Source: Acorus gramineus (Eukaryota > Streptophyta > Magnoliopsida > Acorales > Acoraceae). From it: DNA of 64,000 bases. This document shows positions 25,401 through 37,455 of this stretch, in pieces (positions within the stretch are counted from its first letter, which is position 1; each line of letters begins with the position of its first letter). The notes beneath the pieces are model-generated. The model worked only from the letters and a program-made list of their open reading frames with translations, made no database searches and was not told the DNA's origin. Made by a program: the position numbers and the translations under genes. The stretch covers positions 20,208,895 to 20,272,894 of the forward strand of contig CM060853.1 of the NCBI GenBank assembly GCA_030737835.1, written 5' to 3'.

Positions 25401-28400
25401 TTACCCAGAAGAGGCTAATAGTTCACGCTGGGAAACTCGTGGACTTAGCGTCATGTACAAACCCTGAAACAGAAAAAAAAACCCAAGTATTAAAAACCTT
25501 TAGTGCATATACATGGAACATTATATGGTGGTTGAAGTGATCAAGTAAAAATGTGAACTGCGTGCGCATGTGACCATGCCTGGTCCATTTTCCAAGCTTC
25601 ATATCATGGTAAAATGCAAGAAACTTTCATATCAGTGGACGCAGATGGATTTTAATTTTAAATTCATGTAAGGAGAGGGATTACATTTGTTGTATGTATT
25701 GTAGCTCCAGTAGTCATGCTGATCTTCTGATCAGCACATAGCTTGAAATCCAGGTGCTGCAGAAAAATCGCAAGGGCCACAATTGCTTCTAGCAACGCAA
25801 ACTGATCACCAACGCACTTGCGTGGTCCTCCACTGAATGGGATGTACCTGCAAAGCCAATCTTCCCAATTCAATCTTTAACAAAAAAAAAATGCATCAAC
25901 CATCCAGTTACAAGCATCCAAAGTCATGGAATTTAACAACACAAGTTATGGGCAAAATCCCCGATGATAGAGCGGTTGCCATAGGGCTGCTATGCTAATT
26001 ACTAAACTTGTTGAAGAGATGAAATAGAGCCAAGGTATCTTTTTATTTGAATCGATAATCATCAAAAGAATTAGGCAAAAGAATTAGGATAGATTCTGGA
26101 AAAATGAAACAACCACTGCCGCTGCTACTACAAAGAAAGATGTGCCACATGCACCTCGTGAAACCTGCCTTAGATCAGGTAGTAGAGTCAGCCACCAAGG
26201 CACTAACTTTACAAAGTATCAGAAAAATTGCATACCTGAAATCAGTGTTCGATTCGTTTGGTACAGGTCCTTCCAAATCAAATCTTTCAGGCAGAAACTC
26301 TTCTGCTCTCTCCCATACCTGGGGCACAATCATGAAGTATGTATTCTCAACACTGCTTGTAGTATCACGGAGAATATTTTTACATTTTCTAAACAAACAT
26401 GTGAGTTGTGTGTGCCTGCATGTAGATACATTGAAGTTACAAGAGTAACTGAATGATTTTCTCCGCTTAACCAAGACAAAGAAACCAACTTATTAAAATA
26501 ATTTATATAATTATATAATTTGAGTAATTAAAGGGGACGATCACTTATTATAATAATTTGAGTATCCTCTTGGGATTGGGTTGTCCATGATTTATCTAAC
26601 TTGGGTGTGGCCTAATCTCAGAAGCATAGGTAACCAACTTGACAGTAAAGGTTGAAAGGGCTTACCAAATGTTCAGTACTCTAAGGGTGTGTTTGGAAAC
26701 ACATATTGAAAAACAGCTTTGGCTTTCTAACATGTATTTTGATGATATAATCATTTGGGCTGCTTTTTGTTTAATCAAGAAATCACGTTTGTTGTTGATA
26801 ACAGAAGCTGCTTTTGTTGAAATAAACGCAGTTTTAGAGGCACCTTTTTTGTTGGAATCCATATGCAGCTTTTCAATTAAGCAGAATTGTTTGGTAACAT
26901 GTTTGGGGCTTCTAGCTTCTTTAAAAGTTAAAAGCAACCCAAAATGGGTTACCAAATGGGGCCTAAGGGTGTGTGCCCCGTTTGACAACCCATTTGTGGC
27001 GGCTTTTGCTTTTCAGTTGGTCAAAAAGCTCCAAATGGGTTGCCAAACGTGCCGCATTAATTGAGAATCACCGGGTGGATTCAGGTCAATTCAAGCCTCA
27101 AAATCTGTGTTTTTCAAAGCAGTCTGTGTACGCTTTTTGGATTTCAAATGTACAAAAAGAGCTTTTATTATCAACAACAAACGTGATTCCTGGGTTAAAA
27201 GAAAAACACCCCAAAAAAGGGTATGGTCAAAAGCTGCTTTATTGCCAAAGTTACTTTTCAATATGTGTTTCCAAAGCTAAGTCAAAGGATCACATTAAAG
27301 CTCCTGGTCATCTCGAAACACCTACAAGATAATTTTTGCATCTACAAGGGGTATGTATGACCAGATGTTCCTCAGATGAAATCAGGGCATCTTACACAGA
27401 GATTGTGTGGGTGAACCAACATAGGATTTTCATAATATATTTGAATTGGTATTTAGTTGGACTTAGAATTATTCAGAGAAAATAAAGAGCTCGAATATTA
27501 ACACTTCAACTTATGATTTATTGCATGAGAAGACATAGCTAAATTACCATACATCCAGTTGAATTATCCTTAATTATCTAAGTTCTGATTGGCATTGAAA
27601 ATAGTCCCTATAACTGAACTAAATGAATAAAATTTGCAATCACAGTTGAATTATCTTTAAAAATATACTGCTACGTTCTGATTGGCATTGAAAACAGCCC
27701 CAATATCTTGACCTAATGAAATAAAATTTGCAGTCACAGGGCAGAGCTCAATACGGAATTCAGAATCTATTTTCTAAGCAATTTGCTGTAATGGATGACT
27801 CCAAAAATTACACTCTTGTGCTTAAAATAAATTGCTACTATGAGAGTGAACACTATGTTAAAACCAATTTGAAAGAAAATTTACGTTGGTTATCCATGTC
27901 AGAGGAAATCTGGCATTTATAAGCATCATTGACAAAATTACCTGTGAGGACCGATGGATATTATAGACTGAAATCATCACATCTTGGCCAGCATTAACCT
28001 TGTAATTCCCTGGAAGCACATCATCAACTTGAGCTCGCCTAATCAATACCTATGAATTTAAATTTTAAGAACAGCTTCGTTAAAATATAATGGTATCAAT
28101 GATCAACATAATTACAAAGACCTTGAAACTTACAGGAGGATGTGGGTAGAGGCGCATTGATTCATTTATGCAACGCATTAAGTACCTTAGCTCTTTCACA
28201 TCTTCATAACGAGGAACTCTCCCTTCAAGAACTTTATCAACCTCTTCCTGGGCCTTTGTCAAACTGGATGGATTCTTCACAAAGACATAAAAAGAGCAAC
28301 TAGACTAAGGCTACATATGGAAACGAGTTTGAAAAATAGCTATTCACTAAAAACAACTTTTGAAAATAGCTTTTCGGAAAGCATACTGTTGACTTATTTT

Positions 28401-31400
28401 TTAAGAGAGAAGGAAGCAAATCGTTCCTTTTTTTTTTTTTGAAATTTTAAAGCATACTTTTGTTAGATCATGAGAAGCTGTTTTTATAACTAAAAGCTAT
28501 TTTTCACTTTCTTCAAAAGTTGAGACCACTAGAGAAGTTTGGAAACGAATTTGAATTAACTATAATTCCTACAAAAGCAGGATCTTAAAAGTTGCGCAGG
28601 ATCTCTAAGAGTTGACCTAACTGATTTCCAAACTATAACTAAATCAACATGTTAAACAATTTTGTAATTCACATAAAAACATAGAATTTAGAAATATTGA
28701 AGTATAGAACTCAAGTTTATAGCTTTTAATGGATACACCCTTCATACGGTTTCAAGCAATTAGTTTATTTATCAAAATGTCAGTTTGCCTTAGCACTCAT
28801 CTAGTGCGTGCTAGGAAGCAATTTCAGTTGTTGGCTTAATCCACCTATCAACACACACATTAATGTTACCTCAGCTGTTTTTAAAGTATTATTGTTTGAT
28901 GGCTTTCGGCTAATTCAATTGCTTCACTAACATCTAGAGACCATGGTGCATAACAATAATTGTGAGAGGAAATACTTAAATAAATTATACCTTACTTAAA
29001 AGATAAAGCGTCCATGTCAAGACAGAACCAGTTGTCTCATGGCCAGCAACCAACATTGACAGAAGGTCATCTCGTAATTGTATACTAGAAACCTGCAATA
29101 TATGATGATCACTTTTACAATTGACAGATATCAGGTAAAAGAAATACTATTTTGAGTAGAGATCAAAGACTGATGTACCAAAAAGAAAAAAAGATCCATA
29201 ATGACATTCTATGGCTCATGGTCATTAGTCGTGGAAAAAATGATTGAACTTCCTTTGATAGGCACATTAAAGAAGGAATATTTTAATAGCTCAGAAGAGT
29301 AATATGAGTTCAAAATTTGAAAAAAAGCTTTACATAATAGAACATCTGCTATCATATTAAGGTAAAACTTAAAAAGTTAAGTATACAACAGCCTTTCATT
29401 TCATTCTAGTAGCTTGTGACTTCACCAACCAACTGAAACCGGATTGTTTCTGTATTTGGTGTCAAATAAAGCCAACACAAATTAATCCTGGAACTACTGG
29501 TACACTCTTAGTAATGGATTTAAAAATATATAGTGGCTGATTTAAAAGGAAAGAGTATCCATATAATGCAGAATATTCAGAAAAGAATTAAAAAACAAGA
29601 GCCAGATGATTTCAAAATTTAAAATGATTTGAAAAAAATAGTATATCTATGAATGATTTGAAAAATATAGAAATTGGAACTGAGACATGCAAGTATATCT
29701 AATTTGCAGTTAAATAAAAAGAAGTGCATATAAATGTTAACACATGAGACTTCTAACAATAATAAAAAAAGTAAAGTAAAATAATACACACACACACACA
29801 ACAATTAGATTAATCTGAATGATATCATGGATTAGGCATAATCGCTGTACAAACTAGTTTTTCAATAATATCTAACTTCAGAAATGCTAGGCCTGTTTGA
29901 ATGCATAACATATTATATGTTAAGATGAACAATTCGCAACTACTGTAGTCCTAAGAAGTATTTAGTCCAAACTTTTTGCAACTTTATCAATGTAAGCATA
30001 CCGCATAACAAATATTGGCAAGAGAAAGCACTGTTATATTGCAAGTCAGCAAAGATAGAAAAGCAATTCAGCAGACGCACGAATGATAATCTAATTTAAG
30101 GAAATTGGAAGACCTCTTCTCTGCTAGCAAGTAAAAAACGAAGTATACTTGGATCTGTCTCATTTATGTACTCCTCTCCAACAATCCGTTCACCTTCAGC
30201 TTCGACAATCTCCTTGCACTTTGCAACAAGTTCTTCGACCGTCTTCCTGATTATGGCAACGGCTTTTTCTGCCTTTATTTGTCTTGGAATCACTTTGCAC
30301 AATAATTTGATCTGTCAAACAACAAATGAACTCCATATGATTTCCTCCATTATCTTTATACACAAATGGATGCACAATAGTTAGTTTAATAATAATAATA
30401 ATAAAAAACCTTGCCTTCCAATATGGCAAAATGTCTGTGGAACGAGCCTCGGCTTCTTTTAGTGCAGTGTACACAGCATCTATGACTGGACTGTCTGATG
30501 TGAGTGAATCAAAATTGTAATTGAACAAAGACAAACCAATCACATCTAGTGTCAACTGCGAGAACTTTTCTTCCATGTTCACTGCACCACCCGAGAGGGC
30601 TGAAGGTCTAAGATTTTCAACCAATCTTTGGGCACATTTAGCGAAAACCTTATCAACTATTACGGACAGGTATTTCTTGTGAAGCGAAGGGACCACAGCT
30701 CTGCGCCTCACCTGCCATAACAGAACACAAATTTTCTCTTCAAGAACAACAATACAGAGACTAAAAAAAGCAAATATAGCAGAAGTACTTTTCCATATCC
30801 CCAATATGAAGAGATATAAACCACAATCTTAAACACCACCAAATTTCTCTACAATAAAACAACACCACTTATATTGAATGGTAAAAAAAAATTTATTTTC
30901 TCAAAATGTTTCATTAGAAAGATAGTTATTCATAAAGCATGATATCAAACGAAACCTTCATTATATAAATGGTTTAATTCCAAAAATAAAAGAGTCTGAT
31001 TAGACGCCCCTAACTGAGCATCTGAACACTCACATCAGTTTGGCGCGTTACGCGCATTCAATCAGTGAAGTTGTTTCAGCTGAAGCAATCCTAAACTACC
31101 AAGATATCTATCAAGCAACAGTAGACTTGATGAACCAAAATCAACCCAGTAATCAAAACACACTAGAAACCACAATTTTCACTTTGACCATGATTCATAT
31201 TCAAATTCCCAACAAACCCCAACAACCAACCAAAACCAATTTTTAAGGTGAATTCCATACAGTCCAAAGCGGGCCCTCGGCGATGGCAAACCCCGACCCG
31301 AAAAGGAACTCCGACACCTCGGCGACTAGCCCTTTCGCGTACTTGGTCCCGTAATTCCTCAACACGTGCTTGGCGGTGGCCGGGTCACTGACGATGACGA

Positions 31401-31752
31401 AGTCCCGGGGACCGGCGGAGAGGCGGTAGACGGGACCGTATTCGAGCATCCACTTGTAGAGGGGGAGGAAGAGAGCCCCGCCGAGGAGGTCGGAGACGTC
31501 GTCGAGGCGGGCCTCGGCGACGGGGATGCCGGAGTCGTCGGTGGTGAACGAGCGGGTAATGGAGCGGGTCAGGGTGGTCAGCCAGTCCGGGCTGACCCAG
31601 GAGCCGTTGGTGGTGGAGTTTGGGTTGGGATTGTTGGGGGAGGAGGAGAATGTGATGGTGGTGGTGGTGGGTTTGGGACGCCTTTGGAGGGTTTGGCGAG
31701 GTGGGTTTTTGAAGGGAGGAGAGAGAGTGCAGAGAGTGGTGAGAGAAGCCAT
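25401..31752 (-). CDS. CYP97C1: Carotenoid epsilon-ring hydroxylase, cytochrome P450 CYP97C1 (LUT1)
   Basis: Chloroplast P450 that hydroxylates the epsilon ring of carotenes/zeinoxanthin in lutein synthesis. Nine exons join in phase (31261-31752, 30415-30711, 30114-30311, 28991-29092, 28134-28274, 27942-28049, 26236-26318, 25685-25847, 25401-25463). They give 548 residues (Arabidopsis LUT1: 539). A Ser/Thr/Pro-rich transit peptide (about 1-50) precedes [11 protein letters not shown], the LUT1 signature. The I-helix AGHETT is at 345-350, ExxR (ESMR) at 401-404, PERF at 456-459, and the haem loop [10 protein letters not shown] has Cys485 as ligand. Identity in long phrases ([32 protein letters not shown]) separates it from CYP97A/B. 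The C-terminus is longer than Arabidopsis ([20 protein letters not shown]). Intron 2 has a GC donor, and intron 6 carries an inverted MITE pair. An in-frame upstream ATG at 31827 would add 25 residues. Confidence 0.95.
26685..26963. mobile_element. Tourist-like MITE, first of an inverted pair in CYP97C1 intron 6
   Basis: Starts GGGTGTGTTTGGAAACAC and ends ACCAAATGGGGCC, with TAA at both borders (26682-26684 and 26964-26966), as in PIF/Harbinger Tourist elements. The inner words cacgtttgttgttgataac and gctgcttttgttg recur inverted in the adjacent element. A shorter relative is at 45974-46314. It has no coding capacity. Confidence 0.75.
26967..27277. mobile_element. Tourist-like MITE, second of an inverted pair in CYP97C1 intron 6
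   Basis: Abuts the previous element across one shared TAA and ends in ...caatatgtgtttccaaagc followed by TAA (27278-27280). Its right arm (ttatcaacaacaaacgtgat, ttttcaatatgtgtttcc) is the reverse complement of the left arm of 26685-26963, so the two form a tail-to-tail inverted dimer of about 590 bp that could fold into a long hairpin in the pre-mRNA. Confidence 0.7.
30312..30414 (-). other. GC-AG intron 2 of CYP97C1
   Basis: Exon 2 ends TATTGGAAG and the intron begins GCAAGG; the acceptor is TTGACAG. Only this donor joins PYWK to the conserved [14 protein letters not shown] phrase in frame. The GT five bases further in leads to a stop within ten codons. Confidence 0.87.
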
Positions 31753-31776
31753 TAGAGAGAGAGAGAGAGAGAGGGA
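31753..31776. repeat. GA/CT microsatellite in the CYP97C1 5' leader
   Basis: A CT-dinucleotide run (on the gene strand) sits immediately before the chosen ATG. In the frame of the upstream ATG at 31827 it would encode a Leu-Ser repeat. Confidence 0.9.
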
Positions 31777-31959
31777 GAGGTGGTTTGTGATTTGGTTGGA
31801 GATGATGAGGTTCTCCGTGGGAGACACGTTGGCCCAATTACGCAGGTTGGGTTGGGTTGAAAATGTGAGTGGGCCCGGCCTTTTTTTGATACATGGGCTC
31901 TATCACCGTAGGCCACAATGTCTTGAATTAGGAAAAGATACCTGCGCCCTCAACAGCAG

Positions 31960-34150
31960 TTCATCCCATTTTTCTTTTTTAATAAATTTTTATACCCACC
32001 TTTTGAAATATATGTTATTATATAAAATAAAATATATACTGAGATACATTAGTGTATTTTTCTTTATGGTGAAAAAAATGAAAAAAACAGATTACAATAA
32101 TATACACTATATTATCATAGCGTATGGACTGTAAAACGGGATGTAAGAACGGACTACGTTTATCACCACTCCTTGAATTATTATAGCCCCGGTCCAATCA
32201 TCTAATTCGTTATCAAGATTGTACATTGAAGGTATTATCTATGAGGAAGTTTTTTTAAAGATCGTATACCTCATGAGATATAATTTTTAATATGAAATAT
32301 ATATTTTAGTAAATTGATATCATTTATAAAAAATGTGAAAACTTTCTTACGAGATATATATCATGGTGCTAATTCAAGAGATAAATGAGACTGCATTTCA
32401 AATTATAAAAATGACTGAGTATAACAATACTCTTTTTTAAAAAAACAAGTACTCATCTAATGAAGTACATATTACTATCTAAATAAATTATTACATATTT
32501 TTATTTTTATAAAAATAAATTATTTTAATCAAACATATAATATACTAGTGGAGTATATTACATTGGGATAATATATGTATACTTAATCCAAAGAAGAATA
32601 TATAATTAGTTGAGAGACCACTTTAAACTGCACACGAGACTGCATAAGGAATTTGAGTTGTAAGTATCAGCTCCAAATGGATGTCTCCTATTCATGTACA
32701 AAGAGTGATTCTTGCAATCATAACTTTAATTTCACATTTTACCAAGCGAGAAAAAAAAAAAACTTTAATTTCAGTCTTCCCTGCATATATAAATTCATAT
32801 ATTTCTATTTCTTTCTCATGGACAACACAAAATTATACATGAAAAATATCCGAATTGCTAGACAACTACAGTCCATCCAATTCACAAAAGCATAAAAACT
32901 AAAAATAAATCCATTAATTATGATGCAAACTATATATTTAATTATTAAATCATGGACAATTATAATCCTCCCCTTATACAAACAGATTGTACAAAATGGT
33001 ATTTATTAATTATATCCCTTAAAAAATATTTATTTGTACATTGCGTACTCCTTGATTAACAACTAGTAGTAAGCAAGAACTGAAGAAAATAAACATGATT
33101 TGGGAGAGGATCGATGTATAATTGACTCAACAAAATAACTGAACGAGAAAGAAAAGATTCTTTCATACTAAATAACAGAGAGAATGAACATTAAATTTGC
33201 CCTAAAAAAAGGCAAATTCCACCACATGAAGATTGAATCCTTGAACACCTCTCTTACATTTTATTGTTCTGATTTATGTGAAGAAACTGAGATCTTTTTT
33301 TTTATGTGAACTATTTAATGGGTATTTTATTGTATTTAGAAGTCACATGCACTTAGAGCAACTTTAACCTAGCTTCCAATTCCATATTTTTTGGGGTGTT
33401 ATTATACCAAGATCCGTTTTCAGTCTCACTTTCAATCCTATGTGCGCATCGATAAAAAATTAACGACGTATATGCTCACGTTAACAAAGCATATGCTTTG
33501 AAATAATATTTTTATATTTTTTATAAATACATCCATGCAATTCATTGTAATATATGTTTTATTTTTTTTTATAAAAACATGTACCTAATTAGATGAAGTA
33601 TGTTATTTTTAAAAAATTCAAAACACATATAGACTGAAATTGAGACTAAAAATAAAGTTGGATATAACATTATCCTATTTTTTTAAACTAAAAAAAAAGC
33701 CATCAGGCCATCACTTATTGAAAGGGTAATTAGGTAATTGAGGTGGTGGAACTCCATTACTCAAAGAGCCCATCAAAACTTATTAAAAGGATAATTACGT
33801 AATTAAGGTGGTGGGACCCGTTTCTCTACCAGCCAGCGAGCTTGGTTGGTCCCCACATTTCTCTACCCGTTTCTCTTATCAGATTCCTGTGTGTGATATA
33901 TATATATATCATATTTTGTGCCAGAAACAACATAAATATATTGGTACAATTGGATGAGGGATCACTGATAAGTAGAATTATCCATTTAGGTTAATTTTAA
34001 CGGCTAACCTTTTGATTTCTGACAGTCCTTAAAACATTGGAAACATTGAAACAACCACTAAAAAACAAAGCAATATGATGGAGCCAATACAACCCAAATC
34101 ACACTCTCACGTGCAAAGATTCTCCACGTAAACGTCAAGTTTCATGAGCT
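31960..34150. other. Gene-free stretch with MITE-like copies
   Basis: About 31975-32165 matches a second dispersed AT-rich family (family B: aaatatatgttattatataa, tatcatagcgtatgg, ending near gtttatcacc). 32225-32440 and 33425-33680 look like degraded family A copies. No coding exon was supported between the P450 and the CDK-inhibitor gene. Confidence 0.45.
33884..33912. repeat. Left copy of a 29-base direct repeat flanking the SMR gene
   Basis: The phrase ttcctgtgtgtgatatata, continuing as a TA run to tcat, recurs at 34889-34919 with one TA more. The pair brackets the SMR gene with about 1 kb between copies. Confidence 0.8.
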
Positions 34151-34478
34151 CCATCTAAAGCTCACACCTTGGGAATCCTATGTTGGGCTCTGCATCAAAT
34201 CAAACCACAGTCACAGTTGATATTTTTTTTAATCCATCCAACAAAAAAATCCAAAAGGAAATTAAAGTGAGGAGTCAGAGTTGGATCTCAAATAGAAGAA
34301 TCCGAGATGGAGCTTATAAAAAGTTGGAGAAAGAGACAAGAAAAGAAAACAAACTAATTACTCACCATGACCACAGCACAACAGGAACATCTTTCTTTCT
34401 CAAAACCTTCTCGCGCACGTCTCAACCATATAATACTAAACAATCTTCCATTACACATTTTCATTGGTTTCACTTGTG

Positions 34479-34502
34479 CTCTCTCTCTCTCTCTCTCTCT
34501 TC
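34479..34502. repeat. CT microsatellite in the leader of the SMR gene
   Basis: About ten CT dinucleotides within 25 bases of the start codon. Such tracts are common in plant 5' leaders and core promoters. Confidence 0.85.
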
Positions 34503-34524
34503 CTCTTACACATATATATCTCAA

Positions 34525-34794
34525 ATGGTAACTGAATTAGCTAGAGAAATCGATAATGGGTGTCGGACGCCGACATCGAGGGAGCACAAGATACCCGAAA
34601 GAGGCCCTCCGGCGCCTCCTCGGAAGCGGAGACGGGTCACCGCCGCCCCATGCAAGAGGAGGTCGTCGGAGATTGAGTTCTTTAGGGTGGACCCTGATGA
34701 GATCGAGTCGTTTTTCTTGAATTTGGAGGAGGAGAACAAGAAGAAGAAGAAGAAGAAGCAGCGCAAGGTTGTCGAGGTTGAACCGAAAGATTGA
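34525..34794 (+). CDS. SIAMESE-related cyclin-dependent kinase inhibitor
   Basis: Intronless gene for an 89-residue plant CDK inhibitor of the SIM/SMR family, which binds CDK-cyclin complexes and promotes endoreplication or cell-cycle exit. The family signatures are visible in order. GCRTPTSREHKIP (12-24) is the conserved TP-containing motif. A proline/basic stretch PPAPPRKRRR (28-37) follows, then EIEFFRVDPDEIESFF (49-64), which resembles the cyclin/CDK-contact motif. The tail is an acidic patch followed by seven lysines from an aag trinucleotide repeat, which may vary in length, then a charged C-terminus. The ATG chosen begins MVTELAREID; an open frame extends upstream to 34180 but is low complexity through the CT tract and lacks family similarity. 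Which SMR paralogue it is cannot be fixed from this sequence. Confidence 0.9.
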   Translation: MVTELAREIDNGCRTPTSREHKIPERGPPAPPRKRRRVTAAPCKRRSSEIEFFRVDPDEIESFFLNLEEENKKKKKKKQRKVVEVEPKD

Positions 34795-34888
34795 TTGTTC
34801 ATAAACTTATATACATGTTTTTGGTTTTTTTTATACTTTAATTTTTTAATATTGTGTTGTGCATTGATGATTAATGTTTTGATAAGGC

Positions 34889-34919
34889 TTCCTGTGTGTG
34901 ATATATATATATATATCAT
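34889..34919. repeat. Right copy of the direct repeat flanking the SMR gene
   Basis: Second copy of the phrase at 33884-33912, located about 95 bases past the SMR stop codon. Confidence 0.8.
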
Positions 34920-36585
34920 GTTTTTTTTTTGGTGTTTTGATTTCTTGGGTTTGGGATATGTAAAAACGATATGATGAGTGGTGAGATAGTGTTTTTGGTT
35001 GTTGTTGTGGGGGGGGGGTGTGGGGGTTCATATCGTTGGTTTGACATAGTGACATTTTAGTGGCCTGAGCTTCTGTGGTGTTATGGGGTAGCTTTCACTC
35101 CAGAAGACATTCTCTGTAAACTTTGTAATGCAACTAGTCTTCATTTCATCCTTCTTTTATTATTTCTTCCTGACAGAGTCTGTTATATGTTTATAAGGTA
35201 ACTTACATGTTTCTAATATCAATTGGCTTTGTCTTATTGAATTTTCAATAACAGACATTTTTCAATAACAGAAATTGTATATGAAAACTAGGGTTGTAAG
35301 TTTTTACAACATTTGAGCTAAAATTGAAACTACAGCTTTTTTTTCTTAAATGTTTGTCTGTGGTGAAGTCCCATGTGCCATGTTTTTTCTTAGAAAATAC
35401 AGACGGCCCACTAATGTCACTCCATAATCAGTACACTACTTTTTTTTAAAAAAAAAACCAATTACAATTCACAAGGCTAGCGCTTCACTTCAAACATTCA
35501 CCATTTTTTTAGTTAGAGAAGTTATTTATTTATTTTTAATTAGTTAAATTGATCTTCTATTATCAGTAGATGTAATACTCAAATTAACATAGGATTTTCT
35601 CTAAGAAGAGTGGGTACCATTAGCAACTTATTTATAAGTGGTTTGATATCTGTTCATCACTAGTCTAGCTAGCTAGCCCTCTAAAATAAAATGATGGATT
35701 TTGAGTCCATATCATGCATGTACTATTCATTTTTATATTTCTTATTTCTTATGAAACATTTAATTAATCTTCTACCATGCAGTAAACCTTTCACGTGCTA
35801 CCACCATTTAACATTAATTTAGACCCAATAAGTGGTGGATATTTTTCCAGAGAAGATGATTTACATGAAAATTCATAAATGACCTTCGTTTTCAATTCTC
35901 ACTAGAGTACTATGTCGGTTGCAATTTCTTGCTCCTGTTGATTATATGGTCTCCAGCTAATTGGTTGGACAATATGGAAGATAAGGAGATAAGCCTTGGA
36001 TAAGGAATTATTCATGCCAAACCAGTGGTCCAACACAGCTTTTTTTTTTAAAAAATCATCAATATTAAAAAAAGGGCTCTAATATCTATCTATGAAGATC
36101 AATGTGAGAGGCTTTTTAGAGAATGATTAGTTGATTGAGGGAATAAAGTCACTGCTTTAGAACCCAATAAAATATGAGATGTTAAGATACGTTTAATGAA
36201 GAAGAACAATCAAAGCAGTCTAAAGTGGTTCAAAAGTAGAAACAATTACAAGCTTTGATGATGAGCTTATTTTGAGACCAAAGAAGCCATTGCTTTTGCA
36301 TGCCCAGCTAATAAGTAGATCTACTTTTTTATTTTTAAGAACCAAAGTACGTAAGCAATACAAAATGTTCATGTACGTAAAAGCAGTTCATCTTCTATGT
36401 CAGGCTGGCCTAGCCGAAAGAGAGAAAAGCAAAGACACACATGTCCTGCAAATATTAAAAAAAGATGGGGGGGTTTGATCTGATCTTTTTAACCACCATG
36501 TACCTGTGCTTTCTTTTTGGATCTTTCTCACATCTATTGGTCCCCTGACTTGTTCTCTGATGTAAACTGTTTTATTATTAATATT
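34920..36585. other. Intergenic DNA, no gene seen
   Basis: AT-rich with short homopolymers and no exon-like open frame. The first 250 bases are probably the 3' end and flank of the SMR transcript. Confidence 0.45.
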
Positions 36586-36589
36586 ATTA

Positions 36590-37455
36590 TTGGAAAGGAA
36601 CCTGATAAAATTGGCCTTGGACCAGGTTCTGGCTGATCAGTCTCTAGTCTCCAGACTCCCAAGTCTAATTCTAAGACCATTTAAATGCCAACAACCCCTG
36701 AAAAATTCCAAGCCCTGGAATTAACTAGAATGGTAAACAATAGGGATGATTATATGTTGAATTTTTTAAAAAGGTATATGCTCGTAACGAAAAATATATA
36801 TTCACAAAAAATAAAATATATACTCAAATTAATAGAATATGCCTTTTCATGACTATAAAATTTAACTGCAATTTAACATTCTAGAACATCCAGGTAAATA
36901 GCGTTTATAGTTCTTCATTCCTCTAGTCATTTCTTGATGTTTCAGACAATTTATTTTTTAATTCTCATTAATTTCCATGGAAATATTAGAACTAGACCAT
37001 GAGAGATGTACAATTCTTCCTTGGATTAGAGTTACTCGATTGGACTAGCTGCACACAATTGGAAGAGATGTTGTCATGAAACCTATGTTATATTTAAGGA
37101 AAATATAATGATATGTCCAATCCTAAGTGTAGCCTCATTCACAGTTCATACCTTTTTTTTTTTAAATCATACACTATTTTCTTATTAAAATACATATTGT
37201 TATATAAAATGAAGTATATACTAAATTATAATAGTACATTTTTTTTGTTATAAAAAAATAAATAATAAAATATCATATACTATAATAATGCAGTATATCA
37301 TAGTGGCTATAATTGCAAACGAAACTGTAAAACAAAGTGAGTGCATCGGCGCTCTATATTTAAAAATTAGGTGGGCCGGATGTCATATGGATGACCTTAA
37401 CTATGCATGACACGAGTTTGTTAACCCACATCTATTATAATCTTTGTAGGGTTAG
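36590..37455. repeat. Tandem segmental duplication, copy 1
   Basis: About 860 bp, beginning attattggaaaggaac, containing ggccttggaccagg, ccatggaaatattagaac and ggaagagatgtt, and ending near aacccacat...gggttagttcc. The same series of words recurs in the same order in the adjacent copy. By eye the copies are about 80-90% alike. No coding capacity was seen. Within it, about 37130-37350 is a family B MITE-like segment duplicated along with the rest. Confidence 0.85.

Noticed and set aside
26639-27332. Several open frames of 100-140 codons in CYP97C1 intron 6
   Set aside because: They lie within the inverted MITE pair and have no protein similarity.
31366-32134. Plus-strand open frames over CYP97C1 exon 1
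   Set aside because: They are antisense to a well-supported P450 exon and low complexity.
34180-34524. Upstream start for the SMR gene
   Set aside because: The extension crosses a CT microsatellite and lacks SMR similarity. The 89-residue form matches family length.
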